Shown: positions 16,792 through 26,087 of the stretch, piece after piece
Numbering within the stretch: the first letter of the stretch is position 1
Layout of the letters: each line of letters opens with the position of its first letter
Source: DASXUX01 sp036504595
Lineage (GTDB): Bacteria > Planctomycetota > SZUA-567 > H5-PLA8
Length of the DNA stretch: 64,000 nucleotides
Assembly (NCBI GenBank): GCA_036504595.1
Contig: DASXUX010000042.1
Location: forward strand, 1 to 64,000
Direction of reading: 5' to 3'
Made by a program: the position numbers and the translations under genes
Notes under the pieces: generated by a model
What the model saw: the letters and a program-made list of their open reading frames with translations, nothing else
Databases searched by the model: none
Told to the model about the DNA's origin: nothing

Positions 16792-17094
16792 ATGGGCTCA
16801 CAGCCGCAGGTTGCCGAACCGGTCACGGATCAGAAGACTCGGCTGGCGCCGCGGTTTCAGGTCATCATCCACAACGACGACGTGACTCCGGCGGATTTTG
16901 TCGTTCACGTTTTGGTCGGCACCTTCCACAAGGAAGTCGCGTGTGCGTATGAGATCATGCTGGAAGCTCACACGACGGGCGCGGCGCTGGTAACGGTTCT
17001 GGCTTTGGAGGAGGCGGAGTTTCGCGTTGAACAGGCAACGTCTTTGGCGAGGACGCAGAAGTACCCGTTGACGTTCAGCATCGAACCGGAGTAG
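16792..17094 (+). CDS. clpS: ATP-dependent Clp protease adaptor ClpS
   Basis: A 100-residue adaptor that delivers N-degron substrates to ClpA/ClpC for degradation. The core motif VIIHNDDVTPADFVVHVL and the later ALVTVLALEEAE…V segment match ClpS, including the Asn-Asp pair that binds N-terminal residues. The start at 16,792 is chosen because upstream codons lie in the repeat region and lack homology. No clp protease gene is adjacent. The gene directly follows the 21-nt repeat array, which may contain its promoter region. Confidence 0.9.
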   Translation: MGSQPQVAEPVTDQKTRLAPRFQVIIHNDDVTPADFVVHVLVGTFHKEVACAYEIMLEAHTTGAALVTVLALEEAEFRVEQATSLARTQKYPLTFSIEPE

Positions 17095-17104
17095 TTAACG
17101 AAGG

Positions 17105-17186
17105 AAAAAGTAAAAATTAAAAAGTGAAAAGAAGAAGCTGAGAGAACGACGCGGGGTTTCTTCTTTTGCCTTTTAACTTTTTACTT
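17105..17186. repeat. AT-rich inverted arms (GTAAAAA-type)
   Basis: The left arm AAAAAGTAAAAATTAAAAAG and a right arm rich in CTTTTTACTTTTGCC are near complements about 30 nt apart. They form a long imperfect hairpin in the gap after clpS. It is not followed by a T-tract in a position typical for a terminator. Confidence 0.55.
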
Positions 17187-17212
17187 TTGCCTTGAAGAAG
17201 GGGAGCGCAACG

Positions 17213-17428
17213 ATGATCAGCAAGCCCCGGTCGATCGAAGAACTGCTGAGCTTCATGCATAAGGAGTGCCCGGTTGGGAAGGCTCGCGATCTGGTCGCCA
17301 GCGAAAAAGACCCGGCCAAGCAGACGCTGATGATGCTGGGCCTGGCCTACCTGGCTCTAATCGAAGACCGGCCGCTGGAGTCGCTCATCGTGGAGTCGAA
17401 GAAGGAGAAGCAGGCGGCGAAAGCGTGA
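17213..17428 (+). CDS. Hypothetical small protein
   Basis: A 71-residue soluble, helical-looking protein with the sequence MISKPRSIEELLSFMHKECP and a lysine-rich tail (ESKKEKQAAKA). The ATG at 17,213 has a GGGGAG ribosome-binding site about 9 nt upstream, which decides the start over a TTG 21 nt earlier. No family is recognised. It lies between clpS and the convergent wecB and could form a unit with clpS, though the hairpin-forming repeat separates them. Confidence 0.6.
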   Translation: MISKPRSIEELLSFMHKECPVGKARDLVASEKDPAKQTLMMLGLAYLALIEDRPLESLIVESKKEKQAAKA

Positions 17429-17469
17429 ATTTACTTCACGGCAACTTGCGAGGATGGCTTTGCGGAAAC

Positions 17470-18600
17470 TTATTGGGTCCGGCGCAGGAAATCTGCGCAC
17501 GCTTCCAAGATTCGCCCGCTGGCTTTGCCATCCCCGTACGGATTCTCCGCGCGAGCCATGGCCTTGTACGCAGCGGAATCTGTCAACAGGCGAGCGGCTT
17601 CCGCAACGATTCGCGACGTGTCCGTTCCGACGAGTTTCACTGTCCCGGCCGCGACTGCTTCGGGCCGCTCGGTGGTCTCGCGCATGACGAGGACGGGTTT
17701 GCCCAGGCTCGGCGCCTCTTCCTGCAAGCCGCCGGAGTCGGTGAGGATCAGAGTGGACTTCTGCATCAGCGCGACGAAGGGTAGATACGCGAGAGGCTCA
17801 ATAAGATGCACGTTCTTGCGTCCGGCAGCCCCGAGTACTCGCCGGACAGGTTCTGAAACATTCGGGTTCAGATGAACGGGATAAACGAAGGCAACGTCGG
17901 GGAAGCTCTCCGCCAACTGAGCGATTGCGCGGCAAATCGACTCAAAACCCGCGCCGAAGTTCTCGCGCCGGTGCCCTGTGATCAAGACGATGCGCGTGTC
18001 TCGCGGAAGCGCAGGCAGGCCCGGAATCTCCGGCGGTTCGCGTTTGATCCGTTCCACCACAATCAGCAGTGCGTCGATGACCGTGTTTCCGGTCACGAAG
18101 ATTTGCTGCGCAGGCACGCCTTCCTTGAGCAAATTTTCTCGGCTGGCCGCGGTCGGAGCGAAATGCAGGCTCACCAGCCGCGAGGCGAGCACGCGGTTGG
18201 CCTCTTCGGGCCACGGCGCTTGCAGGTTCCAGGTACGCAAGCCGGCTTCGATGTGGCCGACAGGAATGTGGTGATAGAATGCCGTCAGCGCCGCGCAAAA
18301 TGTCGTCGTCGTGTCGCCTTGCACCAGCACCAGGTCAGGCCGGGCGCGCTCCAGGTACTCGTCCAGCGCCGTCACCGCTCGCGCGGTCAGCCGCGCCAGA
18401 GACTGTCGCGGTTCCATCAGGTTGAGGTCGGCATCCGGGACGATGCCGAACACGCTCAGCACCTGATCGAGCATCTCCCGGTGCTGCGCCGTGACGCAGA
18501 CTTCGCACTTGAACGCCGCGCTTTTCTGGAACGCAAGCACCACCGGCGCCAGTTTGATGGCCTCCGGCCGCGTCCCAAAGATGAAAGAGACTTTCTGCAA
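17470..18600 (-). CDS. wecB: UDP-N-acetylglucosamine 2-epimerase (non-hydrolysing)
   Basis: Cytoplasmic enzyme interconverting UDP-GlcNAc and UDP-ManNAc, feeding ManNAc-containing envelope polysaccharide. The N-terminus has FIFGTRPEAIKLAPVV, followed by CVTAQHREMLD, GDTTTTF, HIEAGLRT, TGHRRENFG and LTDSGGLQEEAPSLGKP, all hallmarks of the family. The start is placed at a TTG (18,600) with GGAG six bases upstream, giving 376 residues, the family norm. The reading frame is open further upstream, but that part has no homology and would overlap the divergent wecC promoter region. It is divergent from wecC, whose product uses its product. Confidence 0.93.
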   Translation of the reverse strand: MQKVSFIFGTRPEAIKLAPVVLAFQKSAAFKCEVCVTAQHREMLDQVLSVFGIVPDADLNLMEPRQSLARLTARAVTALDEYLERARPDLVLVQGDTTTTFCAALTAFYHHIPVGHIEAGLRTWNLQAPWPEEANRVLASRLVSLHFAPTAASRENLLKEGVPAQQIFVTGNTVIDALLIVVERIKREPPEIPGLPALPRDTRIVLITGHRRENFGAGFESICRAIAQLAESFPDVAFVYPVHLNPNVSEPVRRVLGAAGRKNVHLIEPLAYLPFVALMQKSTLILTDSGGLQEEAPSLGKPVLVMRETTERPEAVAAGTVKLVGTDTSRIVAEAARLLTDSAAYKAMARAENPYGDGKASGRILEACADFLRRTQ

Positions 18601-18725
18601 GGTCTGCTCCGATTCGGAGTCATAGTATTTCAGCGCGATGAGAGGCGCAAGTTGGCCCGAACCCTGAAGCCTGAGTGCCGGGGCGCTTGACGTACTTCCC
18701 CCCTGCAAGTACGACAGCCTGTGCA

Positions 18726-19997
18726 ATGAACAAGTCGCTCGGAAAAGTCTGCGTCGTTGGCTTGGGCTACATCGGTCTGCCCACCGCCAGTCTGCTCGCC
18801 ACCAAGGGCTATCAGGTGCACGGCGTGGACGTCAGCCGCACGGCCGTTGACGGGATCAATCGCGGCGAAATCCACATCTACGAACCCGACCTGGACGTGC
18901 TCGTCAAGTCCGCCGTTCAGAGCGGCCGGTTGAAAGCTTCGCTCGAACCTTCATCGGCCGACGTGTTCATCATCGCCGTGCCGACTCCGTTCAAAGATGG
19001 CCACGTGCCGGACCTGTCTTTTGTCGAAGCGGCCACCAAATCCATCGCGGGCTGGGTGCAACCGGGCAATCTGGTGATCCTGGAATCCACCAGCCCCGTC
19101 GGCACGACCGAACAAGTCGCTCAATGGTTGCGCGCAACGAACCCAAAGCTGGCGCTTCCCGCCGCAAAGCAGAAGGCGACTTCCGGCCGCGGTCCGGCGA
19201 GCGCGCAGGTTTTTGTCGCGCACTGTCCGGAGCGCGTGCTGCCGGGGCGGATCATGCGCGAACTGGTCGAGAACGACCGCGTCGTCGGCGGTTTGGACCC
19301 GGCGTCGGCCGAAAAGGCCGCAGCCTTCTACCGGACCTTCGTCGCCGGCCAAGTGCTTCTGACAGACTGCCGCACGGCCGAAATGTGCAAGCTGACCGAG
19401 AATGCTTTCCGCGATGTAAACATCGCCTTCGCCAACGAGCTTTCCATCATTTGCGACAAGCTCTCCGTCGATGTGTGGGAACTCATCCGGCTGGCCAATC
19501 ATCATCCGCGCGTAAAGATTCTTCAGCCTGGGCCTGGCGTCGGCGGGCACTGCATTGCTGTCGATCCGTGGTTCATCGTCAACTCCGCGCCCGATGAAGC
19601 CCGCCTGATCCGCACCGCGCGCGAAGTCAACGACAGCAAGCCCGCCCAAGTTGTGGCCGCCGTGCGCCAGCACGCCGCGAAGTTGAAGAAGCCGGTCATC
19701 GCCTGTCTGGGCCTGTCGTTTAAGGCGGACATTGACGATCTGCGCGAAAGCCCAGCCATCGAGATCGTGTGCCGCCTGGCCGAAGAGAAACTCGGAACCA
19801 TACTGGTGGTCGAACCTTACGTTTCGGCCTTGCCGGCGAAACTGGCTGCTCTTCCGGTCCGCCTTGTTCAACTGCAAGCCGCCCTGGTTCAAGCCGATAT
19901 CATCCTGCTGCTGGCCGATCACCGTGAGTTCCGCGCTGTTGATCGCAAGGCGCTCAACGGCAAGATCGTGCTCGATACGCGCGGCGCTTGGCGCTGA
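18726..19997 (+). CDS. wecC: UDP-N-acetyl-D-mannosamine dehydrogenase
   Basis: NAD-dependent nucleotide-sugar dehydrogenase oxidising UDP-ManNAc to UDP-ManNAcA. The Rossmann start VCVVGLGYIGLPTASLLA and the catalytic cysteine in GVGGHCIAVDPWFI (Cys276) are present, together with ESTSPVGTTE and GLSFKADIDDLRESPA. The 423-residue length is usual. The assignment to ManNAc rather than UDP-Glc or UDP-GlcNAc rests on the divergent wecB partner and the PWFI motif typical of the WecC branch. The start at 18,726 begins the homology. It is followed by the initiating transferase gene, supporting a surface polysaccharide role. Confidence 0.92.
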   Translation: MNKSLGKVCVVGLGYIGLPTASLLATKGYQVHGVDVSRTAVDGINRGEIHIYEPDLDVLVKSAVQSGRLKASLEPSSADVFIIAVPTPFKDGHVPDLSFVEAATKSIAGWVQPGNLVILESTSPVGTTEQVAQWLRATNPKLALPAAKQKATSGRGPASAQVFVAHCPERVLPGRIMRELVENDRVVGGLDPASAEKAAAFYRTFVAGQVLLTDCRTAEMCKLTENAFRDVNIAFANELSIICDKLSVDVWELIRLANHHPRVKILQPGPGVGGHCIAVDPWFIVNSAPDEARLIRTAREVNDSKPAQVVAAVRQHAAKLKKPVIACLGLSFKADIDDLRESPAIEIVCRLAEEKLGTILVVEPYVSALPAKLAALPVRLVQLQAALVQADIILLLADHREFRAVDRKALNGKIVLDTRGAWR

Positions 19998-20095
19998 CGA
20001 AACCCGCAAGACTCGTCGGCTCAAGCGGTTGCAAAATCACTTGTAAAAGCACCTGAAAATGACAGCATGATTCTCATAAACGCAGTCGGGAGTAT

Positions 20096-20121
20096 TGTCA
20101 CTAACTTCTTGGTTTGTGACA
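20096..20121. promoter_or_regulatory. Possible operator, inverted repeat TGTCAC…GTGACA
   Basis: A six-base perfect inverted repeat separated by 14 bases lies about 25-45 bp upstream of the sugar transferase start. It could bind a regulator. There is no other evidence. Confidence 0.2.
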
Positions 20122-20143
20122 CATCGGCTTTTTGGGCTTAATA

Positions 20144-21685
20144 ATGCAGCCGCAGGTCTCCATGGTTGACGTGCAGAACTCTGGAGCGGCGCCAGCCGAT
20201 CCGCGCGCCAGTGCCGCGATCAAAGCCTTTCCGGCGGTAAGAACGCGCACCAATCTGCCTCTGACGATTGCCTTGCTGGTGTTCTCCGACCTGTTCGTCC
20301 TCGCCGCTGCCGTGATGGGCACCGCTTACATTCGCTCCTTCCAGTGGAAAGACTTTGACCTGAGCCTCTACTGGAGCTTGTGGCCGGCGCTTGCTGTTTG
20401 CGCGCTCGCATTTGCCGTGCTGCGGCTCTACCCGGTTGTTGCTTATAGCCCGGTCGAAGAGCTGCGTCGCACCACCCTTGCGATCACCGCTCTGTACATC
20501 GCTCTGGCTGCCGCCACGTTCCTGCTGCGTGGGGCGGAGTTGTATTCGCGTTCCATTTTCCTGATCTCCTGGGCTCTGTCGCTGATTGCCGTGCCGCTCG
20601 CGCGAAGCCTGCTCCGTTGGATTTGCGCTGGCCAAAGCTGGTGGGGCGTGCCCGTTGTCATTCTGGGAGCGGGCAAGACCGGACATCTGGTCGTGCGCTC
20701 TTTGCTTCAGCGTCCCGCCTTGGGACTCAAACCGGTTGCCGTTCTGGATGATGATCCCGACAAGCAGGACACCTATTGTGGACTGCAAAACATCATCAAG
20801 CCCTCGGGCGCGAGCGCCACGTGTGGCGTTCCGGTTCTCGGGAATCTGGAACTCGCGCCCACTCTGGCCCGCGAGTACGGCCTGAAATACGCGATCGTTG
20901 CCATGCCGGGCGTGCCGCACGAGCGGCTGCTGGAACTGCTCGAACGCTACGCCGACACCTTCACCCACCTGATCGTTGTTCCCGACTTGTTCGGCTTCTC
21001 AAGCTTGCGCGTGCCCGCGAAGGATCTGGGCGGAATTCTCGGCCTGGAGATGCAGCAGCAGCTTCTGTTGCCGGGTCCGCGTTTTGCCAAGCGTTTCCTC
21101 GATATCATCAGCACCGTGATTGGCGGCACCTGCATGATGCCGCTGATCGGGCTTCTCATGCTCTTGATCAAGCTCGAGTCGCGCGGTCCGGTCTTCTACG
21201 GCCACACCCGTATCGGCCGCGGCAACACTCGCTTCAAAGCCTGGAAATTCCGGTCGATGTTCTTGGGTGCGGACGAGATGCTCGCCGAGTACCTTAAGAA
21301 ACATCCTGAGCTGCGCAAAGAATGGGAAGAAACGCATAAGCTCAAAGACGACCCGCGCGTCACGCGCATGGGCCGCTGGCTGCGCAAGACGAGCCTGGAT
21401 GAACTGCCGCAGATTTGGAATGTGCTGATGGGGGAAATGAGCCTGGTCGGTCCGCGCCCCATCGTCGAGGAGGAAATCCCGAAGTACGCGGGCAAGTTCA
21501 GCCTGTATCTGAAAGTGCGCCCTGGAATCACCGGAATCTGGCAAGTTTCCGGTCGTAACGACACCACCTACAGCCAACGCGTCGAACTGGACACGTACTA
21601 CGTCCGCAACTGGTCCCCGTGGCTCGACGCCTACATTCTGGCGCAGACCGTCTCCGTCGTGATCCACGGCCGCGGTGCCTATTGA
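20144..21685 (+). CDS. Undecaprenyl-phosphate sugar phosphotransferase (WbaP-type)
   Basis: Polyprenyl glycosylphosphotransferase that starts a surface polysaccharide by putting a sugar-1-phosphate on undecaprenyl phosphate. The N-terminal half has four or five membrane segments (residues about 30-155) and a Rossmann-like middle domain with VVILGAGKTGHLV. The C-terminal bacterial sugar transferase domain includes KRFLDIISTVIG, FKAWKFRSM, KTSLDELPQIWNVLMGEMSL, VGPRP and VRPGITGIWQVSGR. The 513-residue length fits the WbaP subfamily. The start chosen is the first ATG (20,144); a later ATG at 20,162 is possible. Transferred sugar unknown. Confidence 0.9.
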   Translation: MQPQVSMVDVQNSGAAPADPRASAAIKAFPAVRTRTNLPLTIALLVFSDLFVLAAAVMGTAYIRSFQWKDFDLSLYWSLWPALAVCALAFAVLRLYPVVAYSPVEELRRTTLAITALYIALAAATFLLRGAELYSRSIFLISWALSLIAVPLARSLLRWICAGQSWWGVPVVILGAGKTGHLVVRSLLQRPALGLKPVAVLDDDPDKQDTYCGLQNIIKPSGASATCGVPVLGNLELAPTLAREYGLKYAIVAMPGVPHERLLELLERYADTFTHLIVVPDLFGFSSLRVPAKDLGGILGLEMQQQLLLPGPRFAKRFLDIISTVIGGTCMMPLIGLLMLLIKLESRGPVFYGHTRIGRGNTRFKAWKFRSMFLGADEMLAEYLKKHPELRKEWEETHKLKDDPRVTRMGRWLRKTSLDELPQIWNVLMGEMSLVGPRPIVEEEIPKYAGKFSLYLKVRPGITGIWQVSGRNDTTYSQRVELDTYYVRNWSPWLDAYILAQTVSVVIHGRGAY

Positions 21686-21724
21686 ATCCAAAATCCAAAA
21701 TCTAAAATCCAAAATCCAAAATCG
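21684..21724. repeat. CCAAAAT tandem repeat
   Basis: Five or six copies of a CCAAAAT heptamer immediately after the sugar transferase stop codon. The same unit occurs at 29,740, 43,408, 57,194, 57,245 and 57,712. Confidence 0.7.
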
Positions 21725-21815
21725 GCCATGTCGTTTGCCGCTGTAGGCCTTTGCCTTACACTTCAGTCCATAGGAAGCAGGCTTTTGCGTTGCCGGATTC
21801 CAGGTGAGCTAATCG

Positions 21816-22784
21816 GTGCCGACGATTTCCGTTGTCATTCCTACGTACCAGGCCGGGCGTTACCTGCCGAAGTTGCTCGCGCAGCTCAAGACGCAGGATA
21901 TGCCCGCCGAGGTTGTCATTATCGATTCGTCCTCCACGGATGAGACCGTCAAGCTCGCCCGACAGGCCGGCTGCATCGTCGAGGTCATTTCTAAAGCCTC
22001 CTTCCGCCACGGCGCGACGCGCAACCGCGGCGCCGAACTGGCGACCGGTGAAATCCTGGTCTTCATGACGCAAGACGCTCTGCCCGTGAACGAACATTTC
22101 CTGCGCGAGTTGACCGCTCCCCTGAACGCCGGGCAAGCCGCTGCGGCATTTGCGCGCCAGCTACCCTATCCAGACGCCCCGCTGCCCGAAGTTTTCACGC
22201 GCGGCTTCAACTATCCGTCGCAGTCTCAGCGCCGCACGCGCAGCGACATCGCACAATTGGGCATCAAAGCGTTCTTCTTCTCCGATGTATCTTCCTCGGT
22301 GCTGCGCTCCGCCTTTGAGCAGGTCGGCACGTTTCCGGCGCACGTCATCATGAATGAAGACATGCTGCTGTGCGCCAAACTGCTGAAGGCAGGCCACGCA
22401 GTGTGCTATTGCGCGGACGCCCAGGTCTACCATTCGCACTCATACAGCTTGTGGCAGCAGTTCCGCAGGTACTTCGATATTGGCGTATTCATGGCGCAGG
22501 CGAGCGAATCTCTCGCGGGCGCCCGAGCCGGCGGCGAAGGCTTCCGTTATGTGCGTGAGCAGTCCCGCTACCTGGCCGCGAAAAATGCCTGGTTTCAAGT
22601 GGTGCGAAGTCTCTGCGAAGCGGGTGTGAAGTTGACTGCTTTTGAACTAGGAAAACGCGAACGCTACCTGCCGCTGGAACTCAAACGCCGCTTGAGTATG
22701 AACTCATCCTACTGGCTTCCGCAGACCGAGACCGCTGCGCCCGCGACCTCTCAGCCCACCTTGGCCCCGCACGATTCCGAGTGA
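21816..22784 (+). CDS. Glycosyltransferase family 2 (rhamnosyltransferase-like)
   Basis: A 322-residue GT-A glycosyltransferase. It shows ISVVIPTYQAGRYLPKLL, VVIIDSSSTDETV, HGATRNRGAELATGE and LVFMTQDALP, a pattern typical of the dTDP-rhamnosyltransferase-like branch of family 2. The start is a GTG with AGGTGAG upstream. It belongs to the polysaccharide gene group and overlaps the convergent O-antigen ligase-like gene by 34 bp at their 3' ends. Sugar specificity cannot be read from the sequence. Confidence 0.87.
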   Translation: MPTISVVIPTYQAGRYLPKLLAQLKTQDMPAEVVIIDSSSTDETVKLARQAGCIVEVISKASFRHGATRNRGAELATGEILVFMTQDALPVNEHFLRELTAPLNAGQAAAAFARQLPYPDAPLPEVFTRGFNYPSQSQRRTRSDIAQLGIKAFFFSDVSSSVLRSAFEQVGTFPAHVIMNEDMLLCAKLLKAGHAVCYCADAQVYHSHSYSLWQQFRRYFDIGVFMAQASESLAGARAGGEGFRYVREQSRYLAAKNAWFQVVRSLCEAGVKLTAFELGKRERYLPLELKRRLSMNSSYWLPQTETAAPATSQPTLAPHDSE

Positions 22785-24403
22785 TGCTCGCCCGTCGTGC
22801 CGTTGCGCCCCGTCACCCCGTCCCCCCGTCTCCCCGTCTTTGCTGTACCTGCCGCTACCATCAGCAACAGCACCGATAGCGTTGCGATGCTCGGCTGCAG
22901 CCACACCGCATCCACCAGGTTGCCTGCGCCGATCAGCAGCGCCAGCAGTGCCGGGCCACTCGCCGGTCCGCCGCGCCACAGTATCGCTAAGGGGAAAACC
23001 ACCCACAACACCAGCCACGCCAGCGCCGCCAGCGGACCGAGTTCCGCGAGCAGATTCAGCGGCACCGAGTGGCAGTGCATCGGCCGGTAGCCATGCGCCT
23101 TGTAGAAGTCGTTGTATTTTGCTGTTGGCGAAGTCAGCATCACGAACGTGCCTGGCCCCGAACCCAGCGCCGGATTGCTCCACCATACTTCCAGAGCGGC
23201 CTCGTAGATCTCCGTGCGGTACGTCGTCAACTCGTTCCACGATGCGGCGCGCAGATTGACGACGCTCTGGATTGCGCGTCTTGGCCCGTCCGAACGGATG
23301 GCTTGCGGATCAGGCAGCGGCGCGTAGAACGCCGCAGCGACGAACGCGAGCACTACGGCGAGGCCGATCGCCACTCTGCGCCAGTTCCCGCCAATCAACA
23401 GCGGCAGCCATAGCGCCGCGAAGACCATCAACTGCCCATTCCGGGAACCGGAAAGCAGCGCCGTGACCAGCATCACTATGCCGGGGAGAACAGCCAGCGC
23501 CTTGCGCGTCAGGCTCTGCATTGTTTGCGCCCACAAAAACAGTGCGGCAGCAGTCAGAACCAGCACCGGCGCCAAGACATTCCGGTCTCCGAAAGGCGCG
23601 CCCGGAGGATTCACGTCAAAGGCAGGCTTCCAACCGCACCACATCTGCAGGATAGCTTCGATCGCGACGATGCTGCCGCTGGCCACCAACCACTTGTAGA
23701 TCGACTCGCGCCGAATCTCGATTCGTCCACCGGCAGGGACGCCTGCGCCACCGGCCAGATCATTCAGCAAGACCACACCCAGCAGCAGCGGCGCAAGAAA
23801 ATTCAGCAGTGATCTCAGCGGCAGCAACGACGACACGGCTGTCGGCGCCAGCAAAAACCGCAAGGGTTGGTAGTTGATGTCCCAACCCGGCAGCGAGCCG
23901 AGCATGCGCATGTAGAAGAGAACGGTCGAAAGCAGCCAGCTCGCCGATAGAATCCAGAGCGCGGCTTTCAGCGCTCGAGTCCATCCGCTGACGGGCTGTG
24001 GGATCATGTCCGCGCGCGTTTCAGATGTCCGCGCGCAGTAGGCCAGCGTCAACGCCGCCGCTAACGGCCCGCACTGGAAATCCGGCAGGGCTCGCCACAA
24101 CTCACTAAAGCCGCAAAGCTGCTCGCGAATCAGCACGCACTGTGGCCAAAGCATCAAGAAGGCGCAGAATCCCCACCAGGGCCGCCGGTACTCCAGCACG
24201 CCAATCGCCAGCACCACGCATGCAGCGGTCAGCCGCACCCATCGCACGCCCGGTGGATGGTTCAACCCGCCGGCGCACGCCAGTAGCCACATCAGCAGCA
24301 GCGCCGCGCACGAAAAAATAACCAGTTGGCGCGAAACTCCTGTCGCGCTCCGTTTCTGTTCTGTGTTGGCGGTAGTGCTCGATAGTTTCATCAGATCCAA
24401 CAT
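22751..24403 (-). CDS. O-antigen ligase / Wzy-like membrane protein
   Basis: A 550-residue protein with about a dozen hydrophobic segments, typical of the Wzy_C / O-antigen ligase superfamily that polymerises or transfers polysaccharide on the periplasmic side. The large periplasmic loop before the last helices holds the conserved segment GSGPGTFV followed by AHGYRPMHCHSVPLNLLAE, where the histidine-rich 'HxHxxxLN' block is diagnostic. It is convergent with the family 2 glycosyltransferase and overlaps it by 34 bp. Ligase versus polymerase is undecided; the neighbourhood supports an envelope polysaccharide role. Confidence 0.82.
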   Translation of the reverse strand: MLDLMKLSSTTANTEQKRSATGVSRQLVIFSCAALLLMWLLACAGGLNHPPGVRWVRLTAACVVLAIGVLEYRRPWWGFCAFLMLWPQCVLIREQLCGFSELWRALPDFQCGPLAAALTLAYCARTSETRADMIPQPVSGWTRALKAALWILSASWLLSTVLFYMRMLGSLPGWDINYQPLRFLLAPTAVSSLLPLRSLLNFLAPLLLGVVLLNDLAGGAGVPAGGRIEIRRESIYKWLVASGSIVAIEAILQMWCGWKPAFDVNPPGAPFGDRNVLAPVLVLTAAALFLWAQTMQSLTRKALAVLPGIVMLVTALLSGSRNGQLMVFAALWLPLLIGGNWRRVAIGLAVVLAFVAAAFYAPLPDPQAIRSDGPRRAIQSVVNLRAASWNELTTYRTEIYEAALEVWWSNPALGSGPGTFVMLTSPTAKYNDFYKAHGYRPMHCHSVPLNLLAELGPLAALAWLVLWVVFPLAILWRGGPASGPALLALLIGAGNLVDAVWLQPSIATLSVLLLMVAAGTAKTGRRGDGVTGRNGTTGEHHSESCGAKVG

Positions 24404-24560
24404 TCACCCGATTTCTGTTTGAGGCTTTGTTTGCGCTACCAGGGATTATGATTTTTTGCGCACGTTCCGTCAATTCCGGAACGGCGGCGCGTCTCTGCGT
24501 TGGAAAAAAGCTGCGAGCGCGCTAAACCTGCCCTCGACTTTTCAACTGCGAGGGTACCTC

Positions 24561-26039
24561 ATGCGTTCCGTTTTGTCCGTTCTAGCCGGCCTGTTTTTGG
24601 TTTGCTCGCTGATTCCCGCGGCGGACGCCAAACGCCCGAATGTCGTGTTCATCCTCACCGATGACCAGCGCTGGGACGCCCTCGGCTGCGCGAAACATCC
24701 GCTGCTGAAAATCAAGACGCCCAATCTTGATCGTTTGGCCAAGGAAGGCGCGATTTTCCGCAACATGTTCGTTACGACCTCGCTGTGTTCGCCCAGTCGA
24801 GCTTCCTTCCTCTCCGGCCTGTATCCGCACACGCACAAAATCATCAACAACTTCACCGACTACCCCGGCGACCTGCCGAGTTACCCGCGGCAACTGAAAG
24901 AAGCCGGCTACGAGACCGCGTACATTGGCAAGTTCCACATGGGCGAACAGAACGACGACAAGCGCGCTGGGTTCGACTACTGGGTCACGCATTTGGGCCA
25001 GGGGCAGTACTACGACACGGTCTTCAACATCGATGGCGACCGCCGCCCGTTGCCCGGCTATTACACCCATCGCGTCACGGAGCTCGCCGTGGATTGGCTG
25101 AAGCGCAAACACGAAAAGCCGTTCGTGATGATCATGGGCCACAAGGCTCCACACGGCCCGTTCGTGCCAGAAGACAAGTACAAGCACATCTACGACGACG
25201 TGAAGGTTGAATACCCGAAGAGCGCCTTCGAGCTCGACGGCCGGCCGAAGTGGGTCGAACAGCGCCTCGATACGTGGCACGGAATTTACGGCCCGCTGTA
25301 CGCGTTTCGCCACGAATTCCCGAACCGCAGCCCCGAAGGCGTGCTGATCTTCGGCGATTTCGTGCGCAGCTACACCGCGACGATCAACTCCGTTGACGAC
25401 AGCGTCGGCGCCGTAATGAAGGCGCTCGAAGAGACCGGCCAGCTCAACAATACGCTTCTGATCTTCACCAGCGACAACAGTTTCTTGCTCGGCGAACACG
25501 GCATGATCGACAAGCGCACGATGGACGAAGAAAGTATCCGCGTCCCGCTGCTAGTGCGCTATCCCCCGCTGATCAAGCCCGGCGCGAAGATCGATCAGAT
25601 GGTGCTGAACGTGGACCTGGCGCCGAGCATTCTCGATATCTGTTCCGCACCCGCGCTGCCCAAAGTTCACGGCCGCTCGGTGAAGCCGCTGCTGCAAGGC
25701 CAGCACGAGGGCTGGCGGAAGTCGTGGCTGTACGAATACAATTACGAGAAGCAGTTCCCGTACACGCCCAACGTCCGCGGCGTCCGCACCGACGAATGGA
25801 AGTACGTGCATTACCCGCACGGCGAGGGCCAGCCCGACCGCCACAAAGCCGAGCTTTACAACGTGAAAGACGACCCGCAGGAACTGAAGAATCTGATCGA
25901 CGATCCGGAATGTGCAAGCAAGCTTTCCGAACTGAAAGCTGAGCTGACACGCCTGCAGGAAGAAACCGGTGCCCTACCCGACACGATGCCGATCGACGAA
26001 GGCGTGCAGACAACGCTGCCAGAGAAATCGATCAGATAA
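24561..26039 (+). CDS. Sulfatase (Cys-type), exported
   Basis: Secreted sulfatase of 492 residues. The start at 24,561 gives a signal peptide ending AADA (residues 1-23); reading from an upstream ATG would add 35 residues without homology. The metal-binding opening NVVFILTDDQRWD and the active-site signature LCSPSRASFLSG (Cys76, the residue converted to formylglycine by a separate enzyme) are intact. GKFHMG and TSDNSFLLGEHG supply further conserved residues. The usual threonine before the glycine of the signature is serine here. It probably removes sulfate from algal or marine-type polysaccharides, as is common in planctomycetes. No partner gene is adjacent. Confidence 0.92.
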   Translation: MRSVLSVLAGLFLVCSLIPAADAKRPNVVFILTDDQRWDALGCAKHPLLKIKTPNLDRLAKEGAIFRNMFVTTSLCSPSRASFLSGLYPHTHKIINNFTDYPGDLPSYPRQLKEAGYETAYIGKFHMGEQNDDKRAGFDYWVTHLGQGQYYDTVFNIDGDRRPLPGYYTHRVTELAVDWLKRKHEKPFVMIMGHKAPHGPFVPEDKYKHIYDDVKVEYPKSAFELDGRPKWVEQRLDTWHGIYGPLYAFRHEFPNRSPEGVLIFGDFVRSYTATINSVDDSVGAVMKALEETGQLNNTLLIFTSDNSFLLGEHGMIDKRTMDEESIRVPLLVRYPPLIKPGAKIDQMVLNVDLAPSILDICSAPALPKVHGRSVKPLLQGQHEGWRKSWLYEYNYEKQFPYTPNVRGVRTDEWKYVHYPHGEGQPDRHKAELYNVKDDPQELKNLIDDPECASKLSELKAELTRLQEETGALPDTMPIDEGVQTTLPEKSIR

Positions 26040-26040
26040 C

Positions 26041-26063
26041 CCTCTCCCCGCGGTGGAGAGGGA
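26041..26063. repeat. Short CCCTCTCC…GGAGAGGG palindrome
   Basis: An 8-bp perfect inverted repeat with a CCGCGGT loop directly after the sulfatase stop. It is related to the longer CCCCTAACCCCTCTCC element. It could act as a weak transcription end, but lacks a T-tract. Confidence 0.5.
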
Positions 26064-26087
26064 AACAGCGCGCTTCGGAGGTAATAA

